64,000 nucleotides of DNA from Chamaea fasciata (GCA_029207755.1 JARCOQ010000005.1:60833414-60897413); one strand, 5' to 3'. Shown: positions 22,068 to 33,560, counted from the first letter of the stretch. A program made the numbers and translations. Notes: a model not told the origin generated them from the letters alone.

Positions 22068-23294
22068 GCTGGCCGGGCAGGGGAGGCCATCGGCCCACGG
22101 CGTGCTGCAGCTGAGTCCAGCCTGGCCGCTGAGATCCTGGCTGTCCCCCCCTGCCCAGCGTGGCCACCAAAGAATCCTCCACTGTAAACAGCTCTGGCTG
22201 CCGTTCTGGCCCAGGCCCCCCGAGATCCTGGCACAGCCCCACCAGCTCAGCCTGAAGTACTGAAATGCTTCACTGCAACCGCTCCTGCCGCCACCCGGCA
22301 GAGATCCCATGGCCATCCTCAGGCCCCAGGTGAGATATGAACTCTTTTACTGCACTGATGAAACTTGCAAACATCAATCCTCTCTTAAGTAAGAGAAAAG
22401 GAAAGAATAAAGACACGTAGAGAAACAATGTGAAGACACCAAGGTCAGTAAAAAAAGAGTCAGAGCTCAGATGGGAGGAGGATGAGGTGATGCCTTAGTC
22501 TTGGGCTGAAATTCTTTTGTGAAGCCATGGTGATGGACAGTGATGCACTAGAATACCCCTGTAGTTCATGAAAAAGTGTGGAGGGATTAGGTTGTTCAAA
22601 CTGTAGAGGTGAGCAAAGGCACCCATGCTGAAGCAAGCAGATGTTGAAGTAGCTGTGATCCAAATGAGAAGCTTAGACCGAGAGAGACAAAAGTGATGAA
22701 GACCCTTTGCTCCCACGGAGGAAGAAGAAAACTTCTGTTCCCAGAGATGAATATGATCTCAGAGATAGATGAAGAGAACCTTTGCTTTTGAATAGTTCAT
22801 CCTTAAAAGTGTACCCCATTAGCTAAAGATTGAGCCCTCAAAAAGAGTTGTGGGGAAAGCTGTAAGTCGAGGGGAGGGACTTTCACGCAGTGATCAGATT
22901 TCCATTTTCCCAGTTGGGTGATTCGCTATGACACTGAAGCCATGAGAGAACTGTTTCTTGTGGAGAAGTCTCCATGGCATGGCGAGAGAGACTCCTCTCC
23001 CTAAGAGAACTGATGAAAGACTATTCTAGAGGTGGTAAACTCACTGAAAGTCCCAGGTTTTGTCTCTGTATATTGTCAGTGGGAAAGAGAAGAAGATTGT
23101 GGGGGGAGGAGAAGTGTTCTGAAGACTTTGTTCTGATACTTATTATTTTTCTTTTAATTCTGTTGATACAGTTTTTCTTCATACCCTTTAAAGTTTGAGC
23201 CTGCTTTGCTCTTCTAATTCTTATCTCGCAGCAGAAAATGAGTAAAAAATTCTAGTAGGAGTGTTGGCGTTTGGCCAGCATTAGACCCACTACA

Positions 23295-24521
23295 TCAATT
23301 GGTGCATTGGCCATGAAACTCAAATTGGCAAACTAAAACCGCTACATGCCAATAGTTAAATGCAGCGTAAACCAATTTCTGAGTTTATTTGCTTTTATGC
23401 ATTTGCTCTGGCATGCAGGCTAACCTCACTTTTGGGATGTGACAAGGACAAACACAGGACTGTGTAGATTAATGGGTGTGTTTGCCACAGCTGAACGTGT
23501 GGTTCCTAAAGTTCGGGACATGTAAAAATACAGAATTAAAACACTGATGGCTTGTGCCAGGCAGACATTGCTTCTGAAGGGTGGAGTTGTGTGGCATTTC
23601 TTTCCTTTCTTTTTCCTCTTTGGAAAGGAGAATTGGCACAAAAGGAAAACTCTCCCCTGAACTAGAGAGAAGGCGTGCAACAGCTGAGGGCACCATGGCT
23701 GTAAGGTGTGGGCTGCTCTCGGGGGGAACTGTGTAATACCAACTCAAAGCATCAATATCAGCCTCTGCAGGGGCAAGATGGGCAAAGAGGTCCTCAGCAC
23801 GAGCCAGTGTCAAGGCCAGAGTGAGCAAGCAATGACTTGTGGTGTCCACATCGGAAATGGAGGGCTGAAATTGTCATGTGCCTGGATGGGAATGGGGTGA
23901 GATGTCCCGGTACATCCCAGGCTCGTTGGGCTGTTTCTTGGACCTCAACAAACCTCAGTTGAGTCTGGTAAGCAGTCTGTGTCTCAGGAGGTGTGGGAAC
24001 TGTGGGTAATTCCTCAAAGTACCAGAGTAAGCAGATCCAGGAAAGGGCATCCTGGGGCTCTTCCAGCCTCGCTTGGTGGTGGGGTGTTAACCCAGGATGG
24101 TGTTGCTTGGACTGACCAATTCTCTGGAGCTGTCACCAGAGAGATGTGGTGACATTCATGAAGTGAGTTCGGGTGCCAGTTATCACAGCCATGTTAGGTG
24201 CTAGCTGGCTTCTTTGCCAGCTTGGCCAGGACAGAGCTTGATGGGGTAATTATCTCCTGGTAGTGGTGGGAGAGAGCATGGTGGCATATTACCATGCTTC
24301 TGTCCCTGCCTCCTTGCCCTAGCAGCTCTCAAAAAACCCGAATACGAGCAGGAGTTAAGTTCCTTGTTGAGTGTGAGGCTGACTATTGCAACAGTGAAAC
24401 TTTGCTCCTTACCAGAATAACTCTTCTTTATTTTTAAAACCCATTGCAGGAAGTTGGTGCTCTTATACCTGAGTAATAAATTTATGGTTTTCTGAGACCC
24501 TCTATAAAATAAAACCTGCTG
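23295..24521. other. Unique DNA; first part looks like conserved non-coding sequence
   Basis: The first 130 bp (23295-23425) are evenly AT-rich with homeodomain- and octamer-like words ('ttatgcatttgc', 'ccaatagttaaatgc') and no repeat signature. The rest is unique, with antisense-overlapping frames at 23426-23680 minus, 23469-23849 minus and 23706-23900 plus. No exon is supported. Confidence 0.4.
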
Positions 24522-24595
24522 TGGATCTGGTCCAAAGCCCATTTGAGTGAATCACATGGACTCCCATGGATTTGTCAGTGTTTATGAACCAAGCC
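24522..24595. repeat. Best-preserved relic of an old dispersed repeat
   Basis: 'ggatctggtccaaagccca' opens the fragment, followed by 'gtgaatcacatggactccca', 'tggatttgtcagtgtttatg' and 'aaccaagccc'. The opening GATC.GG.CCAAAGCCC and the closing part are loosely inverted, as in a short non-autonomous DNA element or a palindromic SINE relic. Related fragments lie at 3497, 7457, 11432 and 19276. Confidence 0.45.
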
Positions 24596-26522
24596 CTATA
24601 GCTTTCAGTATATTGCAAACAGAAAAACTCTGTGTTACTATTTTTGGTGAGTCACTTGTTCCTAGATAACTCTTAATGGGGAAACAGCACCTTCAGTCAG
24701 TGCTCTTTCCCAAGGAATTGCCTCTCTGCCCCTTCAGAAAAGCAACTTCTGTTCTTTCAGGCAGATTTTAATTTTCATCATTTTTGTAGCTAACCATTTA
24801 GTGGTGACACACATTCTTCTTCCATATTGTCTGGTCAGCCCCCATTAATCCAAACACCCAAGCAGCTCCACTCTAGAGGCCTGGGCTATGGCAAATGCTT
24901 GCACCCCTTCCTGAACCCATGCTGCTGCAATGCCTTTGCTGCCAGCTGCTGCATGGGGTTGTTATACATATCTGCTGGGACATCTCTTTTCTCCATTGAT
25001 GGAATCTGAAGGTCAGGATCATCTCCTGTTTTTCCAGAGCAAACTAGTGGCAGATGGGGCTTCTGTCTCTACTGCCATCCAGAGGCATGGCAGCAGGGAA
25101 GGATTTTCTACCCCCAAATTGATCCTCAGTTCATCCCCACCCTCAGGTGCTGGTATGATGAATGGTGGGATGGATTCTCACTTCACCCACTGTCATATCT
25201 TGTGTTCTGGGTACAGCCTTTCACAGGGTCGTAACAGGAGAGTGATTTTGCCACTGCTGAGGCTCTCTGGCACTTACTGAAAATACACAGGCTGGCAATC
25301 GCTCTCTTAAACTCTTAGCGCAGTCCCCAAGGGCCACGTTTCCCAACCATCATTGGCTCCCAAATAATAAAAAAACATTAATGAGTTGCATATTTTTGAA
25401 ACAAAACTTCTAAAGATGTGTTTGCTTTTATTTCCTCTAAAGTTTTTATGGTTTACATATCTGTGTGACTGCGAGCATCAGGGAATTGCCCTGCTTTTCC
25501 CCACCTGGTGGGTCTCACATAGTCATGTCATCTAGATTGAAATGTCATATAGGTAGCCTCATCCCTTCTCCCAGAACAAACTGGGATTGTGAAGCTTGCT
25601 TTATAATCAAAGCCGCTGACAGCAAGAGATTCCCAGATCCTGGGTCTTCAAAATGGGGTCTGTGTTAGGAAAACCAAAATTAATTCAAAACAAAATTTCC
25701 AGAACTGTGAGAGCACATGTGAACAGGCTCCTGACAGAACAATCAATCCTTTGCAAATTGAATTCTTGGAGCTTCACTACTTCAGAGGCTGAATGATAAC
25801 CAGCGTATATCTCTTGAACAGTCCAATTTTACAAACCAGTACATTCTTAAAGGCTAATTAGGGTTTGGGGTTTTTTTCTTCTGTTCTTCTTTTTGTCTGG
25901 ATTAGCTGCAGAAAAGAGTGACCATTTTGGAATGGATGAGTGGATTTGCAAACATCAATTAAATCGATAAAGCAGCACAAGTTATGCCCAGTGTGCAAGA
26001 AAGTCTGCAACAAATATACTCATTCAGCTCTCCATCATACAATTTTAGCAGTGCAAACAGAAACCTCCACAGATTTAGGATGTGCAGATTGCACAGGTTG
26101 GGTCACTCTATCAGCCCCTTAGCAGACTGGAAACTGTTTTGCACTGGAACATTGGAGCATGACTGTTCTGCAACATGGCTCAGAGCCAAACTCCTCAGAA
26201 CAGCATTTGGCTGATCATTTGGATTGAAACAAATGACACATTGAGATTACCCCTTCCTGCTCCTGCGAGATTTCGGGCAGTGCTGCTTTTATTTTTGTTT
26301 GTTTGTTTATTCATGTATTTAAAAGGGGAAGGTATTTCAGTGCTTATGAAAAACCAATACCCAGCAGGACTGAGAACAGCCTGAAACGATGCTGGCAAGC
26401 GCCAAGGCGTTTCCTTCATCCCACCAAAGCACCACAGGCTTTCCTGACAATAGCCCTGTTCTCTCCTGTGCCTCTCCAGAGCAATGATTGAAAATTGCAC
26501 CTCTGTGTTGATTTCTTGGTTG
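24596..26522. other. Unique non-coding DNA
   Basis: Nothing recognisable as a repeat family. Frames at 24827-25009 and 24930-25280 overlap in different frames, and 26195-26500 minus is opposed by 26175-26384 and 26303-26491 plus. A (TTTG)3-like patch occurs near 26297. Confidence 0.5.
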
Positions 26523-26535
26523 TTTTTTTTTTTTT
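26523..26535. repeat. T13 homopolymer
   Basis: Thirteen consecutive T residues are followed by 'aatatatagcatg'. Simple low-complexity sequence with no retrotransposon body attached on either side. Confidence 0.95.
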
Positions 26536-29500
26536 AATATATAGCATGTATGTGTTCTAGTCTTTATTAGCCACCATTAAAAAGTAAATGAAACAACCAA
26601 CAACAAATGAAGCTTTTATTTCAAGCAGAGTTAGGGAAAACAAATGATCAGTCCTTAGCTGAAGGAGTCAATATAGTGGTTACAGAAAGCAGACCAGAAA
26701 ACATACAGATCTGCTTTAGAAAAAAGAAAAAAAAAACCACCCGAGACAGCAGGAAACAAAGAGTTATTCAGCTGATCGAGTGATAGACGCCTGTGAATGG
26801 GTTAAGGGGTGCAAGACCTTATGAAGAACAGCATTTCATTTTAAATACCCCAACTTAAGCCTGCTCTTTGGAAGGGAATTTATGCTGGAAAAGGCAGGAT
26901 ATATTGCTGTGCCTATCGGCAGTGACAGGACATAAAAAGCAGCAGTGTTTGATCAGACATTCACAGGTAATTTAGTGTTTCCATTAGGAATTAAACATAA
27001 AACTTTTTAGGTTTTATAATGCAGAAGCAAGCAGACATGTAACAAACAATAGTTTGGTGGATGTTTGCAGCCCATAGCAACACTCTAAAATGATACATAA
27101 CAGTGCTATTGCTTTATAGAGGTGAGGCAAACCCACCATCTGCACACAGATCTGTGTGATCTATGCCAGTGCACAGCAGCCCACGACACAGGGCTGTAAT
27201 AATTTTTAATACGCTTAAAAAGCAGCTTTAAATGTTTACATAAAAACCATAGCAATGGTATTGCTAGTATGACTGCTCAGTTTGTGTAAGTGTATGAGTG
27301 TGCTCAAATGATGGTGTACACCTTCAGGGTGAGGAGCCACCTCTGCCGTGAATTGTGTCTGCCGGAGGCTGCTCAGAGTCTGAGCAGCCTCTGGGAGATG
27401 TGGGACTGAGATGGGAGCGATTCCCAGGTCCCCAGCATGGCCCAGGGTGACACACTGCTGGCTGACTCCTGCACTCAGTGCTGTAGCTAAACTTTCAGAA
27501 GAACAAGCAGTGGCCATGGGAAGGCTGAAGTTTTGCAGGACCCAGCCTTTCTGTCTGGATGTGCCTTCTCCTGTAAAAATGCAGGGGAAAAAGCCAAGTA
27601 CCTAAAAAGCATTTTTTAAGAAATGCACGAATGATTTCAGACTTGCAAAGGGAAGCTGTAGACTTTCCAGGGTGATGTGCAGCAAAAGTACATGTGATGA
27701 ATTTCCTTTAATTAAAATGCTGCTTACAGAGACCTTATCGAGACAGTTGGTTTCAGTGTTTCACAGATTTTAGGGTTGGGAGATGTCCTTTAACCAAAAA
27801 TTTCTTCAGTGGGGATTATATGATAGGAGATGGAACTGAGTGACATGCAGGAGAGGGGGAACCCTGAGCCCAATCCCTACCATTGACTCCTTTCTTTCCT
27901 GCAGAGCAGCATATAGCCAAACCACGTGGCTTAGCCTCTCTCAAGATTTTTGCAGGGTGCAGGGATCTTAAGACACCCAGGCTAGCTCTGAGATATATGA
28001 ATGGAGTCTAGGAGTCATGTTGAGATGTGCAACATATTTGGGATAAGCTTTTTGCATGGGTCTCATTTTTTCTCATATCCAGGGTGCCAGCACAGGCATC
28101 TTTGCATGGTACTGAGCTGGATTATGTAGCAACCATAATGTCTCCAGAGATCCTGGAGGTTGAGGAACGCTATTGGGATATGGTCTTTCTAAAACTGAGT
28201 TTGGATATCCTCAATTGTCCCTTCCTGCGCTGGGAATCTTGAACCCTTAGGGTCTGCTTGGTTCCCCATGAGAGTCTCTGCTGGTGCACAGGAGGATGCA
28301 CAAAGCACCTTACATCTATAACGAAACAGCAGCAACCAAAAGCATGGTGACCACAGCAAAATACCAAGTGTGGATGGTAACATCCAGCTCTAGTAGTTCA
28401 GAGAAGAGATGTGAGGACCAAGGAAGACGTGCCAGGAAAACCTGGCTGCTTTGGGGTTTGTTATTTCTGTGATTGCCAAGCTGGCCACTGGATCACCAGG
28501 AGTGTTTTCTGGCACTTGTTTTAAAATTTTTAAGCCCAATGATGAACTGTTTGAACCAGCATTTTACTTCCAACTGAAATAGCTTTAAAGTACTTCTTTA
28601 ACTAATCAAAATTGTATGCTAAAAAGAAAAACCACAGTGCGGGCTGGAGGATGGAACAGCAGACCAAAATTGACTGAAACCCAGCAAACTGCGTTTAACC
28701 TTGGGTTTAGGCATGTAAGTAGTAATACTGATTTCAGCTGAGCTGTTGTCATGAGGGCAGCCAGCTCACTCTAGTGCATTTGTCATCCAGACAGAGATAC
28801 AAGAGATCCCAAAGGTAGATATGCCTGTTGCCAGTTTATAAAAAGAAGCTTAGAAAGTTTTCTGCTCTAAAACGGAGTCAGACCTGTGCAATAGATGTGC
28901 AAAAAAATTAGGGCAAAATTCTACCTCCAAACAAGTAATTAGCAACCCTTATAATTGCCAGGCACAGGTTATGATTCTTTAAAAGTTTTGACTTGCATTC
29001 CTTTTTGACTTTTTAAATAAATCTTAAAAAGACCAGTGTATTTCCTTAGGTATGTCCTTACTTTCGTCTCTGAAGATTTCCATTTATAGTTTTTGAAATA
29101 TTGGCAAGTATGCAAAAGATGTAGGCTGTGCTATTGCAAAACCCAGCACATGTCAGCACCAAGCAATTGCCATACAGGGACCTTAAATTAGAATTATAAC
29201 GGGCTTGGTAGTAGTTGAGCTGAATACTTGTTTTCTTTAGCTGATTTGCCATCCAAAATAAGAGAAAATGTCTCTGAGGTGAACAAAAGAAAGGGATTTC
29301 CCAACTAAAATGAAATCTAAAATAAAGGGATTTATTCAGCCCAAGCTGAATGATTTTTTGTGGTGTAGAAAAATAATTTCTTGCAGACTAGGTTTCTTTC
29401 TCCTGACAGTGAATTTAAAATGTTTTTATTGAATAAACATTTCAAATTCTTTCCCACTACAAATATGCCCTTTTTGATTGAAATAGTTTGTGGAGTTTGT

Positions 29501-30910
29501 GGCCAGATTTGTTTGCCTGAGGTATATTTTGAAGGAAAAATAATTTCTGCAGAGGAAATTTGCCCTACTAACTAGCACTTCTACAGTCCTTTCTGCTTCC
29601 CTGGACACCAGTTACATATTTCCACTTCACTTTGTTTTCTTTAGGGAGCAGATGGAGTGATTCAGGTCTTTTTTAATGCAATAATTATAGTGTTACACAG
29701 TGAGCAGAAGGATTTGGTGTGTTGCTTTCTTTAGGTACTTATATTCTCATGTATATTGCTGGCCTGGCTGGGCCCTGCAACTGACTTCTGGACCCACCAT
29801 CTATAAAATCAGGCCAAGTTTTGCTCAGATCAGCTTAGGACTGCTGAGATTTCCAGCCTCTGCTATCTTATGATGAGGCTGCAATACTTCAGGCACTCCT
29901 TTATTTAGATTAGAAATTTCAGCATGGCAGCACATCCCCATAGTCACCACAAACAGTTGTTAAGCTGGACTAAACTTCACGGAGTTGTTCTCATGTGCAG
30001 GCTACGTATGAAGAAGGTGGCAGTACGTGCCATAACACGTAATAGCAGCTCTCAGAAAAGATAATTTCCAGAAATGATTATTTGTTACTGCTTCCACCAC
30101 ATGAGAGCAGAATGAGGGCATTCAATTGATTATGAAAATAAGACTTAACAAGAGGTGTTCTTAGTATGAAAGTGTGGCAGGTGAAAGAACTGTTTGGGAG
30201 CAGTGACATTATCCTAATTTCTTGCTTTACTACAGCTTGCCTAGAAATAATTAAGGTTGAAAAATGCTTGCTTTTCTTCCTCTGGGGTATAAAATGTCTA
30301 ACAGAAGGGGAAGGCAGAATTTTTGTGAGAAGTATTGTCCTGTTTTCAGCACTGGTTCAATGTAGATCTTTTGTTATGTGCCAGACAGAGACTCCTGTTA
30401 TTTCATGAGCCTCTTAGTCAATAAATACCATATAGATTTGAAGAATGTGTGACATTATATATCATGCATTTCATAGAAATATTGTGGCTGCACAGGAAGC
30501 AGCAGAGACTTTATTCCTTGATTTCTTAATAGTGCTCTGTAATCTGTTTTACTTCTCCTTCACTTGTTGTTATTATTTAAGAACAACAACCTTTATGCAG
30601 TTTCATACAAAACCTCTGCTAAGGTAATAGGTGGACAATTCATTGATGTTTTAAATTTGAGAGCCAAACTAGTGTTTTCCAAACTCCCATTTCCATGCTT
30701 TAAGTGTCTGGTGTCTTGAGGCCGCAACTTTGAGCAAAGGATGATGTGATTACAAAAGGTTTGATGGGAGCTGTGGGACTGGGACAGGCCTAGGGGTGCT
30801 CCCAAATGCTGCTCGAGGATGGCTGCCAGGATGGAGGATGCACAGGGATGTCAGTTATGCCAAGGGATTGTGCTCAGCACAGCTCAGAGGGATGGAACAG
30901 GAGAGAGAGT
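26536..30910. other. Unique non-coding DNA
   Basis: About 4.4 kb with no supported gene or repeat. A phrase near 27768 ('cacagattttagggttggga') is faintly CR1-like but too short to call. Frames are all under 95 codons without domains. The stretch 28990-29580 is AT-rich and repeat-free. Confidence 0.5.
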
Positions 30911-30934
30911 TAAGGAAACTTAACAGTTTCCTTA
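30911..30934. repeat. Perfect 10-bp hairpin with 4-nt loop
   Basis: TAAGGAAACT at 30911-30920, loop TAAC, and the exact reverse complement AGTTTCCTTA at 30925-30934. This is a stable-looking tight stem-loop in otherwise unique DNA. It is far shorter than a microRNA precursor, and no T-run terminator follows it. Confidence 0.85.
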
Positions 30935-33030
30935 GTGGAACTGTTTTCAGACCCCAAAAGCAGACTGTGGTTTCAGACAATAATATTATTCTGCAGTGTG
31001 AACAGGAAATTGTTCCTGCTTTTCTACAGATCCATGCCATCACTGCACATGGTGTGCACGTGTGATGTTGGACCCCATACTCAATCTGTGTTCTTCTGTC
31101 TTCATTTCCTGACAGCCCTGCAGTGCTGCAGAGATGCTGTGGTTCCGAGGCCAAAGGATTGTTTGGATGTAAAATCCACAATAAGGACCCTCAGGGTGCC
31201 AGCAGCACTCTATCACTGTTGTGTGGGACTTGCGTCATGCCTTCTCAGAGGTTTTAGCAGTGCTACACACAACGATTGTGCCTGGCCCAGAGTCACACAG
31301 ACATTTTCCTCAGCAGCCCTGGCTGCACGGGTGCTGGTGTGTCTTGTGTGCCTGGGTATCTCTATTCACTTGTCTTGCGGCATTGCTTTGGGGCTGTCAC
31401 CCTGGCTGTGTGATCGCAAGCCCCCTAAACCATTCCTCAACCCCTCAGAAACCTGAGAATTTGTGTAATGTGGAGATTTTATCTGCATTTCATGTGGGAA
31501 TGTAAGTTTATATGAAGTAGTTGTTCCAGTTCCCACCTCATGTGAATGTGGTTTTACACCCAGTAGGTGCAGGATCTATTTAACTTAACAGCAGTAGGAA
31601 CAGAGAGCTCATTTGGATCTTGTAACTGGATGTGTGTAATCAACTTCTGCTTGTAGGCTGCCTGATTAGGCTAGATCTTGAGGCATTACTATGTCAATTT
31701 AGTCCTTCTGGAAGGACTGTGGACTTCATGTCCACAAAGCTCTGTGGACATGTGCAACAATCTCTGTCCTGTGTGTTCACTGTACAAATATATATTTAAC
31801 CTCTGCAAACGTAGAATGTGCTGCGTTGGGGACACTCAATGGCACTTGATCCACGGATGGCTTTCTTAGTGTTTCTCTCCATCCACAGTGGCACGGGGTA
31901 GCCGCTGGGTGTGATTGTGCAGGTGGGACATCTAAGCAGGAGCATCCTGGGATACTGCCACAGGGCATGGAGTGACGGGGAAAAGGCTGAGATTTGGGAA
32001 GCTGCTAGGAAAAGGATATGGCCCAGGATAAGGAGGCTGCTGTAACCATTAGCTCCAGCTTTGGAGAAGACTGAGTCTTCAGCCTCCCAACAGCTGTCCT
32101 CACTTCTCCTCCTTTCCCATCCTCAGCCCCTTTTTTCTTGCCCTGAAAATGTATTTGTTCTGCCTTTTATCTTTACCAATGGTTGGGGGAGAGGGAATGA
32201 AGCTGGTATTTTTTTTTTAATTCCTCCAGGAGCTCAGCCCTCATTGGTACTTGCCAGGTCTGAACTGTAGCAGAGATACTTTGAGCTGAGTGCATAAATG
32301 TCTGCAGGGGAAAAAAGAGAGCTGGTTGGTTTTGCTTTAAAAATAAAATAAAGGTCCCACTAAAATTCACCCATGGGCCAAGGAACAAACATGATAAATT
32401 GCAGCCCAGAGGGTAATTCTTCTGGAAAGGTAAAATCATCTAAAAATAGCACCTTAGAATGAAAGTGCTTCATTGACAATAACTACAGTGTTGCTACGGT
32501 GATGCTGGAAAAAAATGATCGTTGTTACTTAGACTGCCACAGAACTGCTCCCCCGCCCTCCCATGGCATGAATCAACTGCTGGTATTAAAATCACAGACA
32601 AATTTTGTGTTATATTTCAATTTTTTTCCTAGTCTGAATGCTTCTCTGTTCTAGTGCATGTCTCACAGACAAATGAAACACCATCAGGGGAAGGCATTGA
32701 AATAAAATTTACTGGTCAGCTCACTGTGATCTATCTATATATTATCTCAATTGCAACTCATGCTCTTTCTTTTATCAGAACACCTTTCTCTAAGTGCAGG
32801 GAGGCAGCAGTCAGAATGACACCCAAAGGCAACAGCTTGATGGGACTGTTCACAGATTCTTTTTTTTTAGCCTGCAGCAAGTAAAAGATATAATACTGAT
32901 GAAATCCGGAACCTTTCGTTTCAACAAGTTTCAAATTAAACACCTCCCAGGGTACATGCTATCCTGCTTTGTGAGGATTATGAGAGATGAGAAAGTTGAA
33001 ACTCCAAATTTCTTTTATGAAAACATAGTT
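30935..33030. other. Unique non-coding DNA
   Basis: Holds a 173-codon plus frame (30935-31456) overlapped by 31221-31505 plus in another frame and opposed in part by 30855-31181 minus. Its translation is rich in Cys and Leu without a recognisable domain, typical of a pyrimidine-rich chance frame. A cluster of small inverted repeats lies at 31701-31750. Confidence 0.5.
31701..31750. repeat. Cluster of small inverted repeats
   Basis: AGTCCTTC-TG-GAAGGACT (31701-31718) is followed by TGTGGAC-TTCAT-GTCCACA (31719-31737) and then another 'TGTGGACATGTGCA' (31743-31756), whose TGTGGAC can also pair with the preceding GTCCACA. Two adjacent stems and an alternative pairing lie within 55 bp. No RNA family is recognised. 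Confidence 0.75.
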
Positions 33031-33560
33031 TGGCAACAGTGGTTTTTTTAGCATTCACACTAAGGACAGAAGAGCTGGGTAATACCCTTTTGATATACTC
33101 AGCCCATTCAGGCCCAATTTGGGGGATTTGAAATGCAACACGACTTCAAAACGTTTATGGCTCTGCAGAGACTATATTTGCAGGCAAGTAAAGCTTCAGA
33201 ATCTTTTGTGTGGCAGCTGAAACCTACTTAACCGTCTGCCTTAGGTGAAGCTGGTAAATGGCTCTGTTTATACAGCAGCTGCATCTCAAATGCAATCCAT
33301 ACAGCTGGCGGCGGACCAGTTGCAATGTAGATGGTATTTTAATTTCCCCATCAAATGCTGTCTGTAATTTGTGAGGCTTTCCTTAGACAAATGAAGCAAT
33401 ATTAAATCACACAGTGGGTACTGTGTGATACTTCCTGCCTTCCTTAAAGAGCCTGGAGTATGCCAGTTACACTGTAGACAATGTTGTATGAACGTGAAAG
33501 AAAAATATATCTGTGCGTTCTTAAAATTAAGGTTAATTTCTCGCTGCATATACAGTCTCT
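33031..33560. other. Candidate conserved non-coding element
   Basis: This 530-bp stretch is repeat-free and even in composition. It contains several words typical of vertebrate developmental enhancers ('catctcaaatgcaatcc', 'attttaatttcccc', 'agcagctgcatctc' with the E-box CAGCTG) and a perfect 10-bp hairpin at 33406-33429. Frames across it are short. The call is an impression from sequence texture and cannot be supported without alignment to other species. Confidence 0.25.
33406..33429. repeat. Perfect 10-bp hairpin with 4-nt loop
   Basis: ATCACACAGT at 33406-33415, loop GGGT at 33416-33419, and its exact reverse complement ACTGTGTGAT at 33420-33429. It has the same architecture (10-bp stem, 4-nt loop) as the hairpin at 30911-30934, but the sequence is unrelated. 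Confidence 0.85.

Larger units (their letters stand above)
21780..23294 (+). mobile_element. Endogenous retroviral LTR-like block, songbird type
   Basis: I read this 1.5 kb block as one long solo LTR or a short LTR-derived unit on the plus strand. It opens 'tgaggagggaaggagcc' and closes 'ttagacccactaca', giving the TG...CA ends expected of an LTR with weak terminal inversion (6 of 9 bases). Landmarks in order: an AT-leaning first part with 'gagaccagtgtaaaagctga' (about 21876); a GC-rich core (about 21970-22320); a purine-rich region; 'gattgtggggggaggagaag' near 23095; a T-rich stretch with 'tttaattctgttgatacagt' (about 23153), where LTRs of this type carry their polyadenylation signal; and 'attcttatctcgcagcagaa' (about 23217). 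No gag, pol or env coding is present. No clear target-site duplication is visible, so the ends are provisional. Confidence 0.65.

Noticed and set aside
21765..22316. 183-codon minus-strand frame and two companions (21851-22234, 21913-22242)
   Set aside because: They run antisense through the GC-rich core of the LTR-like block in different frames; the GC content explains the openness.
27757..27800. 'cacagattttagggttggga' as a further CR1 terminus
   Set aside because: Only about 25 bp is faintly similar and the following sequence does not continue into CR1.
30935..31456. 173-codon plus-strand open frame rich in Cys and Leu
   Set aside because: Another plus frame and a minus frame are open over the same DNA; no domain, signal or exon boundaries seen.
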